Shown here: positions 9,498 through 19,211 of the stretch, piece after piece
Layout: each line of letters opens with the position of its first letter
Numbering within the stretch: the stretch's first letter is position 1
Origin: Saprospiraceae bacterium
GTDB taxonomy: Bacteria > Bacteroidota > Bacteroidia > Chitinophagales > Saprospiraceae
DNA: 64,000 bases
Assembly: GCA_016715405.1 (NCBI GenBank)
Contig: JADKAE010000012.1
Location: 1 to 64,000, forward strand
Direction of reading: 5' to 3'
Translations under genes and position numbers: made by a program
The notes under the pieces: generated by a model
Seen by the model: only the letters and a program-made list of their open reading frames with translations
Told to the model about the DNA's origin: nothing
The model's database searches: none

Positions 9498-9965
9498 ATG
9501 AAAAAAACGAATGCCATGCGTATCCTCGACCGCCACAATGTGGCATATATCGAGGCGCCGTACAGCTACGATCCTGAGCAACTGGGTGTCGGTACTATCG
9601 CTTCTGCTTTAGGACTGCCTATAGGTCAAGTGTATAAAACCCTGGTTGCTACCGGAGATAAAACGGGGGTATTGGTGGCGGTGATACCCGGCGATAAAGA
9701 GCTGGATTTTAAGTTGTTGTCGCAACATTCCTGTAATAAAAAAATAGGCCTGGTGCCGCTCAAAGACTTGCAATCGCTTACCGGATATATCAGGGGCGGT
9801 TGTTCGCCTGTGGGTATGAAAAAAAATTACCCGGTCTGGTTTGATGAATCGGCCCTGTCCTGGGATCGCATTTATATCAATGCCGGACAAAGGGGGATGC
9901 TCATTGGGGTAGCGCCGGCTGAGGTAATAAGAGTAACGCAGGCTGGGGTGGGGGAGATTTGTTAG
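9498..9965 (+). CDS. ybaK: Aminoacyl-tRNA deacylase YbaK/EbsC
   Basis: Trans-editing hydrolase that clears Cys from misacylated tRNA-Pro (and related mischarging). The start MKKTNAMRILDRHNVAY has the usual family opening. VYKTLVATGDKTGVLVAVIPGDKELDFKLL contains the conserved K-T-L and D-x-E-L-D positions, and YIRGGCSPVGMKKNYPVWFDE is the G-G-x-S-P-x-G substrate loop. 155 residues, full length. Its TAG stop (9963-9965) shares two bases with the purK stop codon on the other strand in the tetranucleotide TTAG at 9962-9965. Confidence 0.94.
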   Translation: MKKTNAMRILDRHNVAYIEAPYSYDPEQLGVGTIASALGLPIGQVYKTLVATGDKTGVLVAVIPGDKELDFKLLSQHSCNKKIGLVPLKDLQSLTGYIRGGCSPVGMKKNYPVWFDESALSWDRIYINAGQRGMLIGVAPAEVIRVTQAGVGEIC

Positions 9966-11111
9966 CCGCCGGCCGCCAAAACCCTCAACTTTTCTTTTAC
10001 TCTGTGCGCCTTCTCCAGTGCCTCCACCAGCGTATCGCCCAATACAGTCACATGCCCCATCTTGCGGTAGGGCTTGGTCTGTGCTTTGCCATAGATGTGG
10101 ATGTTTACGCCTTCCATAGCCAGGCAGGCTTCGAGACCATCGTAATAGGCAGGGCCGCTATAGCCGGGTTCGCCCAGCAGGTTTAGCATTACCGAAGCCG
10201 TTTTCATTTTGGTGCTGCCCAGCGGCAAATTGAGCACGGCACGGATGTGTTGCTCAAATTGCGATGTATAGCAACTTTCGATAGTATGGTGGCCGCTGTT
10301 GTGGGGCGCGGGGCCACTTCATTGATGAGTAGTTCGCCGTTTTTTGTGAGGAACAATTCTACGGCCAGCAGTCCGCATATGCCAAATGATTCGATCGTTT
10401 GCCGGGCGAGTCGCTCGGCTTCTTTTTCCAGCCGGCTATCCACATGGGCCGGGCAGAGCAGCCATTCCACCAGGTTGGCATCGGGGTTAAAATCCATTTC
10501 TACGACGGGGAAAGCTTGTATATCACCGCTTTCATTGCGGGCCACGATTACCGAGAGTTCTTTGGCAATGTCAACAAGCGGCTCGATGATACAGGCGCCG
10601 GGCAGGAGTTTGGGCAGGTCGGCAGCCGACTGGATGACGGCCACGCCGCGGCCGTCGTAACCCGCCGTCCGCGATTTTTGGACAAAAGGAAAAGAAAGTG
10701 CGCCATTGGCGATGGCTTCCTGTACCGATGTTCATCGCTGTAAAGCTGAAACGGCGCGCTGGGCAGGCCTTTTTCTGCGTAAAACTGTTTCTGCAGGCCT
10801 TTATCTTTGATCAGCTCGAGCTGCGCTGGAGAAGGGTGCACGATCTTGCCTTCTTTTTCCAATTGGGCAAGCGCAGCGGTATTTACATGTTCGATCTCCA
10901 CTGTGATGACGTCCACCATCTGGCCGAAGCGGTATACATCGTCGTAGTTGCGAAAATCGCCTTTCACAAAAGTAGTGGCGTAAGGCGCGGCGGGGAAATC
11001 GCCGGCTTCGTCGAGTATCCACACCGGGAGGTGCCAGTTGCCGGCGCTGAGCGCCAACATTTTACCGAGCTGACCGCCGCCTAAGATGCCCAAACGGGTT
11101 TGGATGTTCAT
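9962..11111 (-). CDS. purK: N5-carboxyaminoimidazole ribonucleotide synthase (PurK), two frame breaks
   Basis: ATP-grasp enzyme that carboxylates 5-aminoimidazole ribonucleotide in purine synthesis. The start is the ATG ending at 11111 (MNIQTRLGILGGGQLGKMLA), with the dinucleotide-like GGGQLG loop. The protein is spread over three frames: the N-terminal third to about 10724, the ATP-grasp core (AGYDGRGVAVIQSAADLPK, then GLLAVELFLTKNGELLINEVAPRPH) and the C-terminal domain (NLPLGSTKMKTASVMLNLLGE). Adding one base at the CC pair 10724-10725 and one to the G4 run at 10303-10306 restores the whole (NEVAPRPHNSGHHT is the conserved metal/active-site stretch). About 384 residues. No purE is visible beside it. 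Divergent from pyrC. Confidence 0.93.
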
Positions 11112-11124
11112 TTTAGTTAGTTTT

Positions 11125-11176
11125 CCCACAGCTTGAAAGCTGTGGTTGTGCTCCCACAGCTTGAAAGCTGTGGTTG
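11125..11176. repeat. Two direct copies of a 24-base palindromic repeat
   Basis: The unit at 11125-11148 is repeated at 11153-11176, separated by TGCT. Each holds the palindrome CCACAGCTTGAAAGCTGTGG, a 9-bp stem with a GA loop. The pair lies in the 128-base gap between the divergent purK and pyrC starts, so it may be a REP-like element or an operator; nothing in the sequence decides between these. Confidence 0.75.
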
Positions 11177-11239
11177 AATTTACCGCGCGAAGGTAAGCCA
11201 AGTTTAGTTATCTTCGCTATCGCAAATACGCGAATTGTC

Positions 11240-12570
11240 ATGTCCACCATACTCATCAGAAATGCGCGCCTCGTCAACGACGGCGCTATCAGCAACAAAG
11301 ATATTTTTATCCGCAACGGCTTTATCGAACGCATCGACGGCCATATCTCTACGCCTGCCGACCTGGAAATCGACGCCGAAAAACACTGGGTAATTCCCGG
11401 CATCATCGACGACCAGGTGCATTTTCGCGAGCCTGGGCTTACCCACAAAGCCAGCATTTATACCGAAGCCAAAGCTGCCGTGGCCGGCGGGGTGACCTCT
11501 TTTATGGAGATGCCGAATACATCGCCCACCAGTACTACGCAGGAACGCTTGCAGGAGAAATACGATATCGGCGCCGCCCGATCCCTGGCTAATTATTCTT
11601 TTTATATGGGCGCTACCAACGACAATATCGACGAGGTGTTGCGCACCGATGCCCGCAGCGTATGCGGCATAAAGGTTTTTATGGGATCGAGTACGGGGAA
11701 TATGTTGGTGGACAATGTGCAGGCCCTGGAGGCTTTGTATTCCCAAACGCCTATGTTGATCGCAACCCATTGCGAAGACGAGGCTACGATAAGGGCCAAT
11801 GCAGCGGCTTACCGCGAGCGCTACGGTGAAAACGTGCCTATGGCCTGCCACCCCGACATACGCAGCGCAGAAGCCTGTCTGAAGTCGTCGTCGCTGGCGG
11901 TGGACTTAGCCAGGCGGTTCAATACGCGGCTGCATATTCTGCACATCAGCACTGCCGATGAATTAGCTCTTTTTTCGAATGCCCTGCCCCTGGCGGAAAA
12001 GCGCATTACGTCCGAGGTTTGCGTGCACCACATGTATTTCAACAGCGACGACTACGAACGCCTGGGCGCCGGCATAAAATGCAACCCGGCGATCAAATCA
12101 AGGGAACACCAGTCCGCCTTGCTGCCCGCCCTGCTCGACAACCGGCTCGATATTGTGGCTACCGATCATGCTCCGCATACTTGGGAAGAAAACAACAGTC
12201 TTATTTCCAGGCGCCCTCGGGCTTACCGCTCATTCAACATTCATTGAATATGATGCTGGAATTTCATCAGCAGGGCAAGATCAGCCTGGAGCGCATCGTT
12301 GAAAAAATGTGCCATGCCCCCGCAATTTGCTTTCGCATAGAAAAGCGGGGATTTATACAGGAGGGCTACTGGGCCGACCTGGCAATCATCGACCCCGAAC
12401 GGGAGTGGACGGTGGCAAAAGATAATATCCACTACAAGTGCGGCTGGTCGCCTTTGGAAGAGCACAAGTTTAAGGGGAAAGTGGTAAGCACCATAGTCAG
12501 CGGACATTTGGCGTACCGCGATGGGCAGTTTAACGAGCAAAAAATGGGCGAGCGATTACAGTTTTATTAG
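11240..12570 (+). CDS. pyrC: Dihydroorotase (PyrC-type), frameshifted
   Basis: Amidohydrolase that cyclises carbamoyl-aspartate to dihydroorotate in pyrimidine synthesis. The start is ATG 11240 (MSTILIRNARLVNDGAISNK). The metal motif reads IDDQVHFREPGLTHK, with Gln in place of the first His of the usual HxH; I know this variant as normal for Bacteroidota dihydroorotases. GIKVFMGSSTGNM, THCEDE, HILHIST and ATDHAPHTWEE follow. The frame breaks at the A4 run 12189-12192; one more A gives ATDHAPHTWEEKQQSYFQAPSG and joins the C-terminal part (LIQHSLNMMLEFHQQGKISL to GERLQFY). About 443 residues. Immediately followed by a long tandem-repeat hairpin. Confidence 0.94.
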
Positions 12571-12575
12571 CAGTT

Positions 12576-12638
12576 AGCAGTCAGCTATCAGCAGTCAGCT
12601 TATCTGACCTGATAGCTGACTGCTGATAGCTGACTGCT
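12576..12638. terminator. Long hairpin built of heptamer repeats between convergent genes
   Basis: The 25-base arm at 12576-12600 (starting AGCAGTCAGCTATCAG) is perfectly complementary to 12614-12638, with a 13-base loop. Each arm is itself made of degenerate 7-mers (CAGTCAG/CTATCAG). It fills the space between the pyrC stop (12570) and the anti-sigma stop (12651), so it can serve as a bidirectional terminator. Further copies of the 7-mer run on to about 12655. Confidence 0.7.
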
Positions 12639-12650
12639 GATAGCTGATAG

Positions 12651-13142
12651 CTAACTCCTAAAAAAGCGGCGCAAGCTGATGTCCAGCAGGTACAGGATGA
12701 CCAGGGTAGTTGCCACTATGGCCATCATTAAAAAAGTAGAGTAGGGGATAGTGCCTGCTAACCTGGTTAGTGAAGAATCCACCACATGATCGAAACGACT
12801 GTGGCTGTGTGAATAGGGAGAAACGTTTAGCGCGGCCCAACTTAGGGCGGCAGTCAGCGCGCTGCCGAGTCCGGCCATCCAACGCATAAAAGACCGGGGG
12901 AGTAATTGCTGCGCGGACTTGGCCGGAAACGCTTTGAATACGCGATCCAGCACATTGGCTTGAAAACGCAAAGAAGGTTGCTCGGGTTGTTGCCGTGACA
13001 ATTCCGTTTGTAAGGCCTTACAGCAATCCCATTCCACCCGGAATGCAGGGTCGATGAGTATCTTGGCTTCGACGGCTTTTTTTTCGGCCTCGGAGCACTC
13101 GCCGTCTATGTATTTCCAGATAAGAATTTGATCTTCTTGCAT
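12651..13142 (-). CDS. Putative membrane-anchored anti-sigma factor
   Basis: Encoded 21 bases downstream of the ECF sigma gene on the same strand, the classic place for its anti-sigma factor. The 163-residue protein opens with MQEDQILIWKYIDGECSEAE, matching the short helical N-terminus of Bacteroidota anti-sigma proteins (YIDGEcsxxE), without a complete HxxxCxxC zinc site (only DCCKAL is seen). One hydrophobic stretch around residues 88-108 (MAGLGSALTAALSWAAL) and a clear one at about 136-155 (STFLMMAIVATTLVILYLL) suggest one or two membrane segments, with a basic tail. Function is inferred from position and shape, not from a strong family match. Confidence 0.7.
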   Translation of the reverse strand: MQEDQILIWKYIDGECSEAEKKAVEAKILIDPAFRVEWDCCKALQTELSRQQPEQPSLRFQANVLDRVFKAFPAKSAQQLLPRSFMRWMAGLGSALTAALSWAALNVSPYSHSHSRFDHVVDSSLTRLAGTIPYSTFLMMAIVATTLVILYLLDISLRRFFRS

Positions 13143-13163
13143 TGTTTATATCATTTTGATCTC

Positions 13164-13733
13164 TCACTCTCCCCCTCTCTCACTCTCCCAAAACGGCGTC
13201 AAATGGTGTTTAAGGGCCTCCCGCAGGCGAAATAAACGGGTTTTGATGTTAGTTTCAGTCAGTCGGGTGATTTCTGAAATTTCCTTTATCGGTTTTTCAT
13301 TTAAATAAAATAAAGTCACAATAGTAGCATCCTCGGGTTTTAGTTTGTGTATGGCTTCCAGAAGGGCTTCCTGCAAATCTTTGTTTTGCAGTACGGCCAC
13401 TGGCGAGGCAGTCCGGGTATCTTCCACTTGTAAAAACACCTCGCTGTCGTCGAGCGATCGGGTATCGTTGCTTTTCCTCCTGTTTGCATCGATGGCCGTC
13501 CGGTAGGCGATGGTATAAAGCCAGGTACTGAACTTAGATTTTTGCTCAAAACTCGCCAGGGTTTTGTGGACTTTCACAAACACATCCTGGGCGGCCTCTT
13601 CCGCCTCTTCTCTTGAACGCAACACCCTGTAAGTGATGGTGAATACAAAATTCTGATACCGCTCGACCAATTGGCGAAAAGCCAACCGACTGCCCTGCAA
13701 AGTTAAGCGTACCAGCCTGATGTCTTCTTCCAT
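13164..13733 (-). CDS. RNA polymerase ECF sigma factor
   Basis: Sigma-70 family extracytoplasmic-function factor of 189 residues. Region 2 is visible at residues 20-85 (FRQLVERYQNFVFTITYRVL, then EEAEEAAQDVFVKVHKTL and FSTWLYTIAYRTAIDANRR). Region 4 is at 120-180 (LLEAIHKLKPEDATIVTLFY, then KEISEITRLTETNIKTRLFRLREAL with its helix-turn-helix). The C-terminus (FWESERGGE) is written by a 16-base direct repeat of GGGAGAGTGAGAGA type at about 13166-13197, so a low-complexity repeat supplies the last residues and stop. It is followed by a likely anti-sigma gene and is divergent from a DUF6249 gene, a frequent partner of such sigma factors. Confidence 0.92.
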   Translation of the reverse strand: MEEDIRLVRLTLQGSRLAFRQLVERYQNFVFTITYRVLRSREEAEEAAQDVFVKVHKTLASFEQKSKFSTWLYTIAYRTAIDANRRKSNDTRSLDDSEVFLQVEDTRTASPVAVLQNKDLQEALLEAIHKLKPEDATIVTLFYLNEKPIKEISEITRLTETNIKTRLFRLREALKHHLTPFWESERGGE

Positions 13734-13854
13734 GCGTTTGTTCTATGGCTTTCGACGATAAAAAATAGGTGCCGGTTGCAAATATAGTACTAAAAAAATG
13801 AGTTTTTGCAACCGGCGAAGCCCGGCTCTCGTCGTAACTTAAAAAATAAGCGCC

Positions 13855-14205
13855 ATGAATGGTCCCGAATTATTAATACCGCTTGTAGCCATCGCAGGAT
13901 TTTTCTGTACGGTGATATTTGTAGTCTTTATCTACTTTTCTTCCCGCCACAAAGAACGCATGGCGTTGCTGGAGTATGGCAAAGACGTGAATGTGTTTGA
14001 GAAACGCCCCAACCGGCTGAGATTGCTCAAGCATGGCGTTGTTGCCGTTATGGTGGGCACCGGCTTGCTTATGGGCAATGTGATGACCGCCTTCGGAATG
14101 GACGAAGATGTGGTCTATTTTGCTATGCCCCTCATCTTTGGAGGCGCAGGTTTGGTAGGTTTTTATTTGTTTATTCCCCGCAATCACCATGATGATGTGG
14201 TATAA
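13855..14205 (+). CDS. DUF6249-type small inner-membrane protein
   Basis: A 116-residue membrane protein. Residues 5-30 (LLIPLVAIAGFFCTVIFVVF) form a first membrane helix, followed by a cytosolic segment with RHKERMALLEYGKDVN, the conserved part of the family. Two further hydrophobic stretches follow (AVMVGTGLLMGNVMTAF and AMPLIFGGAGLVGFYLF), with a His/Asp-rich tail. Its biochemical function is unknown. The divergent ECF sigma and anti-sigma genes start 121 bases away; a role in the same envelope-sensing module is an inference from position. Confidence 0.75.
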   Translation: MNGPELLIPLVAIAGFFCTVIFVVFIYFSSRHKERMALLEYGKDVNVFEKRPNRLRLLKHGVVAVMVGTGLLMGNVMTAFGMDEDVVYFAMPLIFGGAGLVGFYLFIPRNHHDDVV

Positions 14206-14212
14206 GTTCTCT

Positions 14213-14312
14213 GTTATCGGTTATCGGTTATCTGTTTAATTATTGTGTTAATATTTATCTTTGACATTATCAACAATCAGGATAATAGAACCGACAACCG
14301 ATAACGGACAAC
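14213..14312. repeat. Heptamer repeat with inverted second arm
   Basis: GTTATCG, GTTATCG and GTTATCT stand in tandem at 14213-14233, just after the DUF6249 stop. The complementary arm, CCGACAACCGATAAC and flanks, lies at about 14291-14312 after a 57-base AT-rich loop that holds a -7-type promoter element. The unit resembles, but is not the same as, the GTTGTC(G/A) unit at 41937. Confidence 0.7.
14256..14263 (+). promoter_or_regulatory. -7 promoter element (TATCTTTG) of the 2H phosphoesterase gene
   Basis: TATCTTTG matches the Bacteroidota TAnnTTTG box exactly. No clean TTTG -33 box lies 19-21 bases upstream (GTTT near 14234 is the nearest). The box overlaps the TTG at 14261 that would otherwise be the first possible start codon, arguing that translation begins further downstream. 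Confidence 0.4.
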
Positions 14313-14317
14313 AAGAC

Positions 14318-14866
14318 TTGAAAGACAAACATCCGCTTTATTTCCTCGCCGTATTAGCGCCTGCAGGTGTCAGTGAAGAAGTAACTGCATTCAAGCAGTA
14401 TGCCGCTTCGAATTTTGACAGTTCGCGGGCGCTGCACTCTCCGCCGCATATTACGCTTATTCCTCCTTTTTCGTGGCCGGCCCGGCAGCTACCGGATGTA
14501 ATTCAGGAAGTTGAACAGGTGGCCGGCGCCATTGCGCCGTTTTGGCTTACGTTGCGCAATTTCAATTGTTTTTCACCCCGGGTAATCTTTGTCGATGTAC
14601 CTGAAAACAAGGCGCTTGCGGCTCTACAGGCAACTTTGTCGCAGCATTTGCAACGGCATCTCAACCTGGGCGGCGAGGATAAACGCGGCTTTCATCCGCA
14701 CATGACCGTGGCCTTCAAAGACCTGCGCCGGCGATTGTTCACCCCGGCCTGGGCTTATTTCTCCCTAATACATTACGAAAGAACCTACGAAGTGCGCGAA
14801 ATTGCCCTGTTGCGCCACAATAAACAGGAGTGGGAGGTCATTCGCCGATTCCCGCTCAAGTGTTAA
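14318..14866 (+). CDS. 2'-5' RNA ligase-like 2H phosphoesterase
   Basis: Two HxTx motifs define the fold: PPHITLIPPF near the N-terminus and FHPHMTVAFK in the second half, about the usual distance apart. Family members hydrolyse or form 2'-5' and cyclic phosphodiester bonds in RNA; the substrate here is unknown. The frame has no ATG before the first motif. The TTG at 14318 (LKDKHPLYFLAVLAP) gives the best fit, because an in-frame TTG at 14261 lies inside a promoter-like box and would add 19 residues encoded by the repeat arm. About 183 residues from 14318. Flanked by repeat DNA upstream and the WG-repeat gene downstream. Confidence 0.82.
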   Translation: MKDKHPLYFLAVLAPAGVSEEVTAFKQYAASNFDSSRALHSPPHITLIPPFSWPARQLPDVIQEVEQVAGAIAPFWLTLRNFNCFSPRVIFVDVPENKALAALQATLSQHLQRHLNLGGEDKRGFHPHMTVAFKDLRRRLFTPAWAYFSLIHYERTYEVREIALLRHNKQEWEVIRRFPLKC

Positions 14867-15004
14867 TTTCAGTAGGGAATTAGTTATATATAAAAATTAA
14901 TGAAATATTTGTGAGAGAAGTGTTAAGGCTTTATACTTTGCACTTAGAAACAACGTTTATTAATTGCTTGTCCATGAAACAGGTGGTCATTAGCTGAAAC
15001 GTCT

Positions 15005-18000
15005 ATGCGGTGGAATTGGATTGCAAGTATTCTTATAGGGTTATGGTCAATATCACTTCAGGCCCAGCCTTACTTCCCTGTCAAAATTAATAAAAAGTGG
15101 GGGTTGATCGACGCGAGCGGGCAGGTGGTATTGAAGCCCGGTTATGATGCTATTGGTGATTTTAAGGACTTCGGTTATGCGGTGATGCAGCGCCAGGGCA
15201 AGATCGGACTGCTCAACCGGGAGGGAAAGGAGATCATTGCTCCCCGCTACGAAGATCTCAAAGTACTCGATTCCACGCTGATCGCAGTCATGGACTATGG
15301 GGAATGGATGGTCATCAACCTGCACGGCCAGGTAGTACTCAACAAAGGTTATACACGGGTGCAGGTTTGGGATGGCGAATACCTGGCTTTTCTTCAAAAT
15401 AAAAAATGGGGCATAGTCAACAAATATGGTCGCCTTATCGCCGAGCCCCGTTATGACGAGGTTTACCGGGAAGACGCTTTTTTTGTCACAAGACGCGGGG
15501 ATATGCTTGGCCTGCTATCGCCGACAGGAGTTGAAATACTGACCAACGCCGCTGCCGAAATTAAAATCCTTAGCGACACCCTGTTTTTTTACAGGGTAGG
15601 AAGGTTGTGGGGCGCCGTCGACCACTACGGAGGCCCATTGATCCCCCCAAATACGATAGTTATAAGAAAATATCAGACCAGTTTATCAAGCTGGTGGCTG
15701 ACAATACCTTTTACCTCTATTCCATCAACTGCGGCAGTATTGTCACGCATGGCGAATACGACGATTATTATCCTTTTTCTAAAAAATATATTATTACTAA
15801 ACGCAAACGCCAGCTGGGGCTTATAGACTGGTGCGGGCAGGAGCTTTTGCCATGTCAATATAATGAAATACAGCCATATGATGGCAATTGGTTTCGTGTG
15901 AATTTCAAAGGGCGATGGGGTGTGGTAACTACTGACGGCCAGCCTATTATCCCGTTTGAATACGACTATATCGCCCCTTTGCGCAATAAGGTTTGTATTG
16001 TAAAAAAAGACGGGTTATACGGCGTCGCTAATATTTTGGGTAAAGAAGTAGTGGAATCCAAATTCAATCGCATCGTGCTCGAAAATAACCAGGCGAAGGC
16101 GTATACCCATAAACCCGACAAACCCGGGGAGGAGATACTCACTCTTTTTAGCTTTGATGACCAGGGGCTGGTCAAAGACAACAGCAGCTCCGACAAACAC
16201 TTCCAGATCACCATCGGGGTAAAAAAATACAGCTGAATCCGCATTATCAGATAATAATTTTGTGCTCGACAAATTCGAATGGTTTTATTCGCCGGCGATG
16301 GACCGCTGGGGATTGCGCAAGCTTGAAGACGGCGCTATTCAGATCGAACCCAAATTTCATTTTATACAAGTAGAACCCAAACTGGGCTTTACTTTGGTGG
16401 GTATCGAAAAATCGGGCAAATACGAGTTCGAGCGTTCCACTTTCCGTTTTGATATGATCTATGGGCTCGTCAACAACGAAGTTGGCGCCCTGGTCACGGA
16501 GGTCGACTTTTGGGATATCAGATTTGACGATTACTACACCGGCTACCCAGTAGCGCGGTGCATTTTTTCTAATGGCAGACACGGACTGATAGACCGGATA
16601 GGTCGTATTGTGAAGCGGGATTATGCCTATATCGGCGAATTTCACGATGGCCTGGCTCGGATTAGCCTGCAGGGTAAATTGTCGGGTAGCCTCAAGGAAA
16701 AAGGCAGCCTGGGTAAGTTGAGCGATTACCTGGCTAACCACCTTTGCGCCGGATATCTGGTAGATTATACGCAATACGACCAGCTCTTCAGCTCTGATGC
16801 TTCGCTCGTATGCGATGGTTGCCAATGGGGATATATCGATACAAGTGCAAGTGTGGTCATTCAGCCCCAATACACGTATGCTGCCGACTTTACCAACAAT
16901 GTAGGTATTGTGGCCTGTAACGAAAAATGGGGAATGATCGACCGCAAAGGTCATACGCTTATCCCTTGTCAATACGACGGTATCGGTTTTCTCGAAAATA
17001 CCAACAACAGCATTGTAAAAGTATACGTACAAGCACCCAAATACGGCCTTATAGATACATTGGGGCAACTCAAGGTTGGCGCTGTATACGATGAGATCGG
17101 CTCCTTTGCCGAAGGTCGCCTGGCGGTGAAACGCAACGGCATGTGGGGTTTTGTCAATGTGGATGGTTTGGAGGTTATCCCCTGCCGCTTTCGCGAAGTC
17201 ATGAATTTTAGCGAAGGCTTGGCTGCCGTTAAACTGGGGCGCCAGTGGGGTTTCATTGACAAGCAGGGCGATGTGCAAATCAAGTTTGCCTATAAACGCG
17301 CCGGCAATTTTAACAACGGCCTCGCCTGGGTGCAAAATGAGGAAGGAGTAGGGTATGTCGACAGATTGGGCGCCATGGCCATCCCTGCCCGCTACGAAAA
17401 AGCATTTGATTTTCAGGGCGGCGTGGCTCGTATCGTATCCGGCGGCAAATACGGATTGATCGATATGCGGGGCAAAGCTATCGCCCGACCCCGCTTCACG
17501 GATATCCGCGAATTTGATTCGTCAGGTTTGGCAGTGGTTCGCTTTGGCGATAAACAGGTTACTTACGGCGTAATTAACAGGCTGGGGCAATTGATAACCT
17601 CTCAGGGGTATGTGGTGGTGGAGCCTTTTCAGGAAGGTATGGCATTGGTTAAAGACAGTAAGGGCTTCGGCTTTATCGACACTACAGGCAAATTGGTAAT
17701 TCCTTGTATCTACTCCAAAGCAGCGCCTTTTTATGAAGGCCGCGCTGCGGTATACAAGGATGGCGCCTGCGGATATATCGACGTAAAGGCGCTGTGGTTA
17801 TCCCATTCGATTTTTCGCGCTGCCTCGATTTTGACGCAGACAAGGCCGTGGTTTACAAAGGTATCAAGCGGGCGGGCCTGGTCAGCTTAGACGGGCAGCT
17901 CATCCTGGAACCCGGCCTGGACAGGTTGCTGAAATTCCAGGAAGGCCGGGGCCTGATGCGCGACGAAAAACTGCGGTTTTATTATATTACCGAACAAGCC

Positions 18001-18330
18001 AACGTGTACGACGGGTATTATGAAAAGGCCACCGCTTTTAAACACGGCGTGGCTGTAGTGCAGATCAATGGCAAGTGGGGCATCATTAACCAAAAAGGTA
18101 TCGAAATTATTCCGCCAAAATATGACCGCATTGATAGCTTTGAAGGCGGCTACGCGAAAGTACGCATAGAAGGACTCAACGGTTTATCTAATCTCGACGG
18201 CCAACTCATCGCCCAACCCGATTACGAGTTTATCAGTTACGCAGGGCAGGGCCTTTTCCGGGTGGAACAAGGCGACAAAATCGGATATTTCGACACCGAA
18301 GGACATTGGATCTGGGGTTTGACGCAATGA
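15005..18330 (+). CDS. Giant secreted WG-repeat protein, three frame breaks
   Basis: One gene of about 1108 codons, split over four reading frames. It starts with a signal peptide (MRWNWIASILIGLWSISLQAQ). The rest consists of two dozen or so WG-type beta repeats of 40-60 residues, each with a pattern like KWGLIDxxGxxxxxPxYDxI (for example MWGFVNVDGLEVIPCRF, QWGFIDKQGDVQIKFAY, KWGIINQKGIEIIPPKY). It ends at GHWIWGLTQ. Breaks lie at the C6 run 15643-15648, the A7 run 16221-16227 and the A3 run 17785-17787; restoring homopolymer length joins each pair of frames (for example IDVKGAVVIPFDF). No transmembrane segment or T9SS tail is visible after the signal. WG proteins are presumed binding scaffolds; no ligand is inferable. 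Confidence 0.9.
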
Positions 18331-18377
18331 CAACCCAAAATATCGCTTATATTTACCAGGTATAAAACAGGAAGTAT

Positions 18378-19211
18378 ATGCGACTTTTTTTATTGCTGGT
18401 ACTTACCGGCGCCTGCCTTCTCTTTTCCGGCTGCGAGCGCGATGATGATGACGGCACCACTGTGATTGTCATTACCCCCGAGGATAATTTACTGATCGAA
18501 CCTGGCGATACCCTGCAATTGGAAGCCAGTGAATCTGTGAACTGGTCAGCCACTGCGGGTATCATCGACGGCAATGGGGTGTATATCGCACCTGGCGAAC
18601 AGGGCAAATTCATTGTCACCGCTACAAGCAAAAGCGATCCTGCGCGTTCGGCGGAACGCATGGTCCTGGTTACCTATCATGCCGAGTTGTTTAAAGCCAT
18701 GCGCAACGGCGGTTATGTCATTTATTTCCGCCATGCCAATGCAACCGTTGGCATCGACAATTTCAACTCTACTATCCCGGAATGGTGGAAAAGCTGCGAC
18801 TCTACCATAGCCAGACAATTGTCGACCGAAGGGCGCCAGCAGGCAACAGAAACAGGACTGGCCTTCAGGAATTTAGGTTTGCCTTTTAGTAAAATTATGT
18901 CCAGCGAATTTTGCCGCTGTATCCAAACCGCCCAGCGTTTTGATGTCGAACCCGAACTCCCTATCGAAACTTCCCAAGCCCTTACATATACCGTTTATGG
19001 TGATGAAAATGGCCGCTATCAACGTACCCTTGATTTGATTAATGGTTTACCTGCAGGCAACGGGGTCGTCTTACTTACCGCGCATTCTTTCCCGACAGGT
19101 AGCCCAGGCCCTTTGCTGCAAATGGGTGACGCAGCTGTATATAAACAACAACCCAACGGCGCCGAACAGATAGCTATTGTGACTGTCGGCGATTGGATAG
19201 CACTGAAATGA
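18378..19211 (+). CDS. Lipoprotein with C-terminal histidine phosphatase-like domain
   Basis: A 277-residue protein. The signal peptide ends in a lipobox (LLFSGC), followed by an acidic linker (ERDDDDG). Residues about 30-95 look like a small Ig/BIG2-type beta domain (IEPGDTLQLEASESVNWSAT). From about residue 100 comes a phosphoglycerate-mutase-like fold: YFRHANA supplies the R-H pair that accepts phosphate, MSSEFCRCIQTAQRF the second conserved Arg, and LLTAHSFPTG the second His. Probably a periplasmic or surface-anchored phosphatase; the substrate is unknown. It follows the WG-repeat gene by 47 bases and ends exactly where an octamer repeat hairpin begins. Confidence 0.83.
   Translation: MRLFLLLVLTGACLLFSGCERDDDDGTTVIVITPEDNLLIEPGDTLQLEASESVNWSATAGIIDGNGVYIAPGEQGKFIVTATSKSDPARSAERMVLVTYHAELFKAMRNGGYVIYFRHANATVGIDNFNSTIPEWWKSCDSTIARQLSTEGRQQATETGLAFRNLGLPFSKIMSSEFCRCIQTAQRFDVEPELPIETSQALTYTVYGDENGRYQRTLDLINGLPAGNGVVLLTAHSFPTGSPGPLLQMGDAAVYKQQPNGAEQIAIVTVGDWIALK

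Noticed and set aside
14261..14866. TTG at 14261 as the start of the 2H phosphoesterase
   Set aside because: The TTG is part of a TATCTTTG promoter box and the extra 19 codons are encoded by the inverted repeat arm.
16247..17335. 362-codon open frame on the minus strand inside the WG-repeat gene
   Set aside because: It shadows the repeats in the opposite strand; the plus-strand frame has the WG pattern throughout and a signal peptide.
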